A DNA stretch of 17,335 nucleotides from Giardia muris (taxonomy: Eukaryota > Fornicata > Diplomonadida > Hexamitidae), in the NCBI GenBank assembly GCA_006247105.1, contig VDLU01000022.1:1-17335 (forward strand), in the 5' to 3' direction. Position numbers and translations under genes: made by a program. Positions 16,412 to 17,335 of the stretch are shown here, piece by piece (position 1 is the first letter of the stretch; the number at the start of each line of letters is the position of its first letter). Under the pieces are notes generated by a model that saw only the letters and a program-made list of their open reading frames with translations, searched no databases and had not been told where the DNA came from.

Positions 16412-17335
16412 GAGGGGGGCAGGCATTGTTGGTGGGAGTGGAGCCGTCCCAGCAGAGGGCGCACTTCCCATTTGGACAGGAGGTGCCCACTGGGACAGGC
16501 CGTGCAGTCGGAGGGGCCGGTCACAGTAGAGTTGCTGTAGTACCCGAGGCGCAGGAGCTGCAGGCGGTCGAGGAGGTGCAGGCCCCGCACTCCTTCGGAC
16601 AGGCCGTGAAGGCGCCTGAGGTCGTATTGAGGATGAAGGGGGCGTTGGGGCGGGAGTAGTGCACTTCCCGTTGGAGGCCGCCGAGCAGAGGAGGCTCCCG
16701 ACGGAGGAAGAGGAGGAAGACCCCGCGGCCGAGATGGGGTAGCACCCCCCGTTGAAGAGGAAGTAGTTGTTGGTGTTGACTGCCGTACTGATGCAGGCCC
16801 CGCACTTCGTGGCGGTGTCGAGACCTTGTTCCCCTTCTCGTCGAGGCAGATGTTCTGACCTGCCCTCGTCGTCCCATTGTTGATCTGCTTGATCGGAAGA
16901 CACTCCCCGTCGATCGGGACGAAGCCCCCTTGCACTCGGTGCAGACGGTCGTGTTCCCGACGAGGAGCTGGCTTCCCAGGGCACAGACCTTGAGGTCCGC
17001 CGCCTTCTGGGGGAGAGACACCCGCCCTGGTAGAAGAGGAACCCGTTCTTGCAGGACGAGCAGGTCCCGTCTGGGGGTGATGGAGTCGTGCAGACGTTCG
17101 AGTTCGTGGAGCAGTTCCCGTCGATGGGGACCTTCCCCGTTCCGCACTTCTCGCAGATGGTCGAGAAGCCCTGGTCGGCGCAGTCGGTGCAGTCTGCGGG
17201 GCAGGAGGTGCAGTTCGTGATGACGAGGGATGAGTCGTACGGGCCCGAACCCGGAGGCGCACTCGGAGCAGGCGGAGGAGGAGCACGTCTTGCAGTTCTG
17301 GACGGTGCAGGCCGTGCAGTGACGGGGTCGGAAGT
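16288..17335 (-). pseudogene. Variant-specific surface protein (VSP), 5' end outside window, frame broken
   Basis: This is the 3' portion of a second VSP, running off the right edge, so its start, signal peptide and promoter cannot be judged. Visible ectodomain motifs include CTVQNCKTCSSSACSEC near 17260-17315, CTSCPADCTDC near 17180-17215, CEKC, CSSC, CTEC, CGAC and CTACPSG. Two blocks read FLFYQGGC and YFLFNGGCYP. The C terminus is intact: a membrane helix (GGAIAGIVIAVLLVLGG), then GCRGK and TGA at 16288-16290. G. intestinalis VSPs end CRGKA; the missing Ala suggests another species. At least five frame changes break the visible part (for example near 17235, 16830, 16660, 16540 and 16470) while CXXC spacing is kept on both sides. 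It may be a functional gene with sequencing indels or a pseudogene. Confidence 0.78.

Noticed and set aside
1..17335. Searched by eye for CRISPR arrays, transposon or retrotransposon domains, telomere repeats and 5S rRNA
   Set aside because: None was seen. The only tandem structures are the rDNA units and the short spacer repeats described.

Overview
The window looks like nuclear DNA of a diplomonad of the genus Giardia, most likely Giardia muris or a close relative. Three things point there: very short rRNA genes (SSU about 1.43 kb, LSU about 2.7 kb, ITS1 about 40 nt), cysteine-rich surface proteins with CXXC and GGCY motifs and a C-terminal TM-CRGK tail, and ankyrin proteins of the 'protein 21.1' type. 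The long rDNA unit (7311 bp) and the CRGK rather than CRGKA tail favour G. muris over G. intestinalis. That species call is an inference.

Left part (1-9741): the end of a tandem rDNA array, all transcribed on the minus strand. It holds the 5' part of one LSU, then 5.8S, SSU, a complete intergenic spacer of about 3 kb, and then a complete LSU-5.8S-SSU unit. The two copies of the shared stretch (1-2430 and 7313-9741) appear almost identical; I noted one T-run indel and two substitutions at the outer edge. The spacer is GC-rich. It contains a 73-bp element related to the sequence upstream of the SSU, a 73-bp tandem duplication, an AT-rich inverted repeat, a purine-rich tract, a recurring GATGACCCG motif and a repeat cluster just past the LSU 3' end.

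Junction and unassigned DNA (9742-11406): the array stops at the 3' edge of a copy of the spacer element, about 190 bp upstream of the last SSU. The next 1.6 kb has no gene I can support.

Right part (11407-17335): two divergent ankyrin-repeat genes. The minus-strand one is ankyrin plus long coiled coil. The plus-strand one is ankyrin plus a RING-like C terminus. They share an intergenic region of about 390 bp. Convergent to the second are two variant-specific surface protein (VSP) genes or gene remnants, head to tail on the minus strand. The upstream VSP ends at 16288 with the CRGK tail. The downstream one begins immediately after it, apparently with no promoter or signal peptide.

The protein-coding part is full of frame changes, some at homopolymers, yet motifs on either side of each change are intact. 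The breaks are therefore either uncorrected sequencing indels or very recent pseudogene lesions or silent VSP donor sequence. The window alone cannot decide between these.
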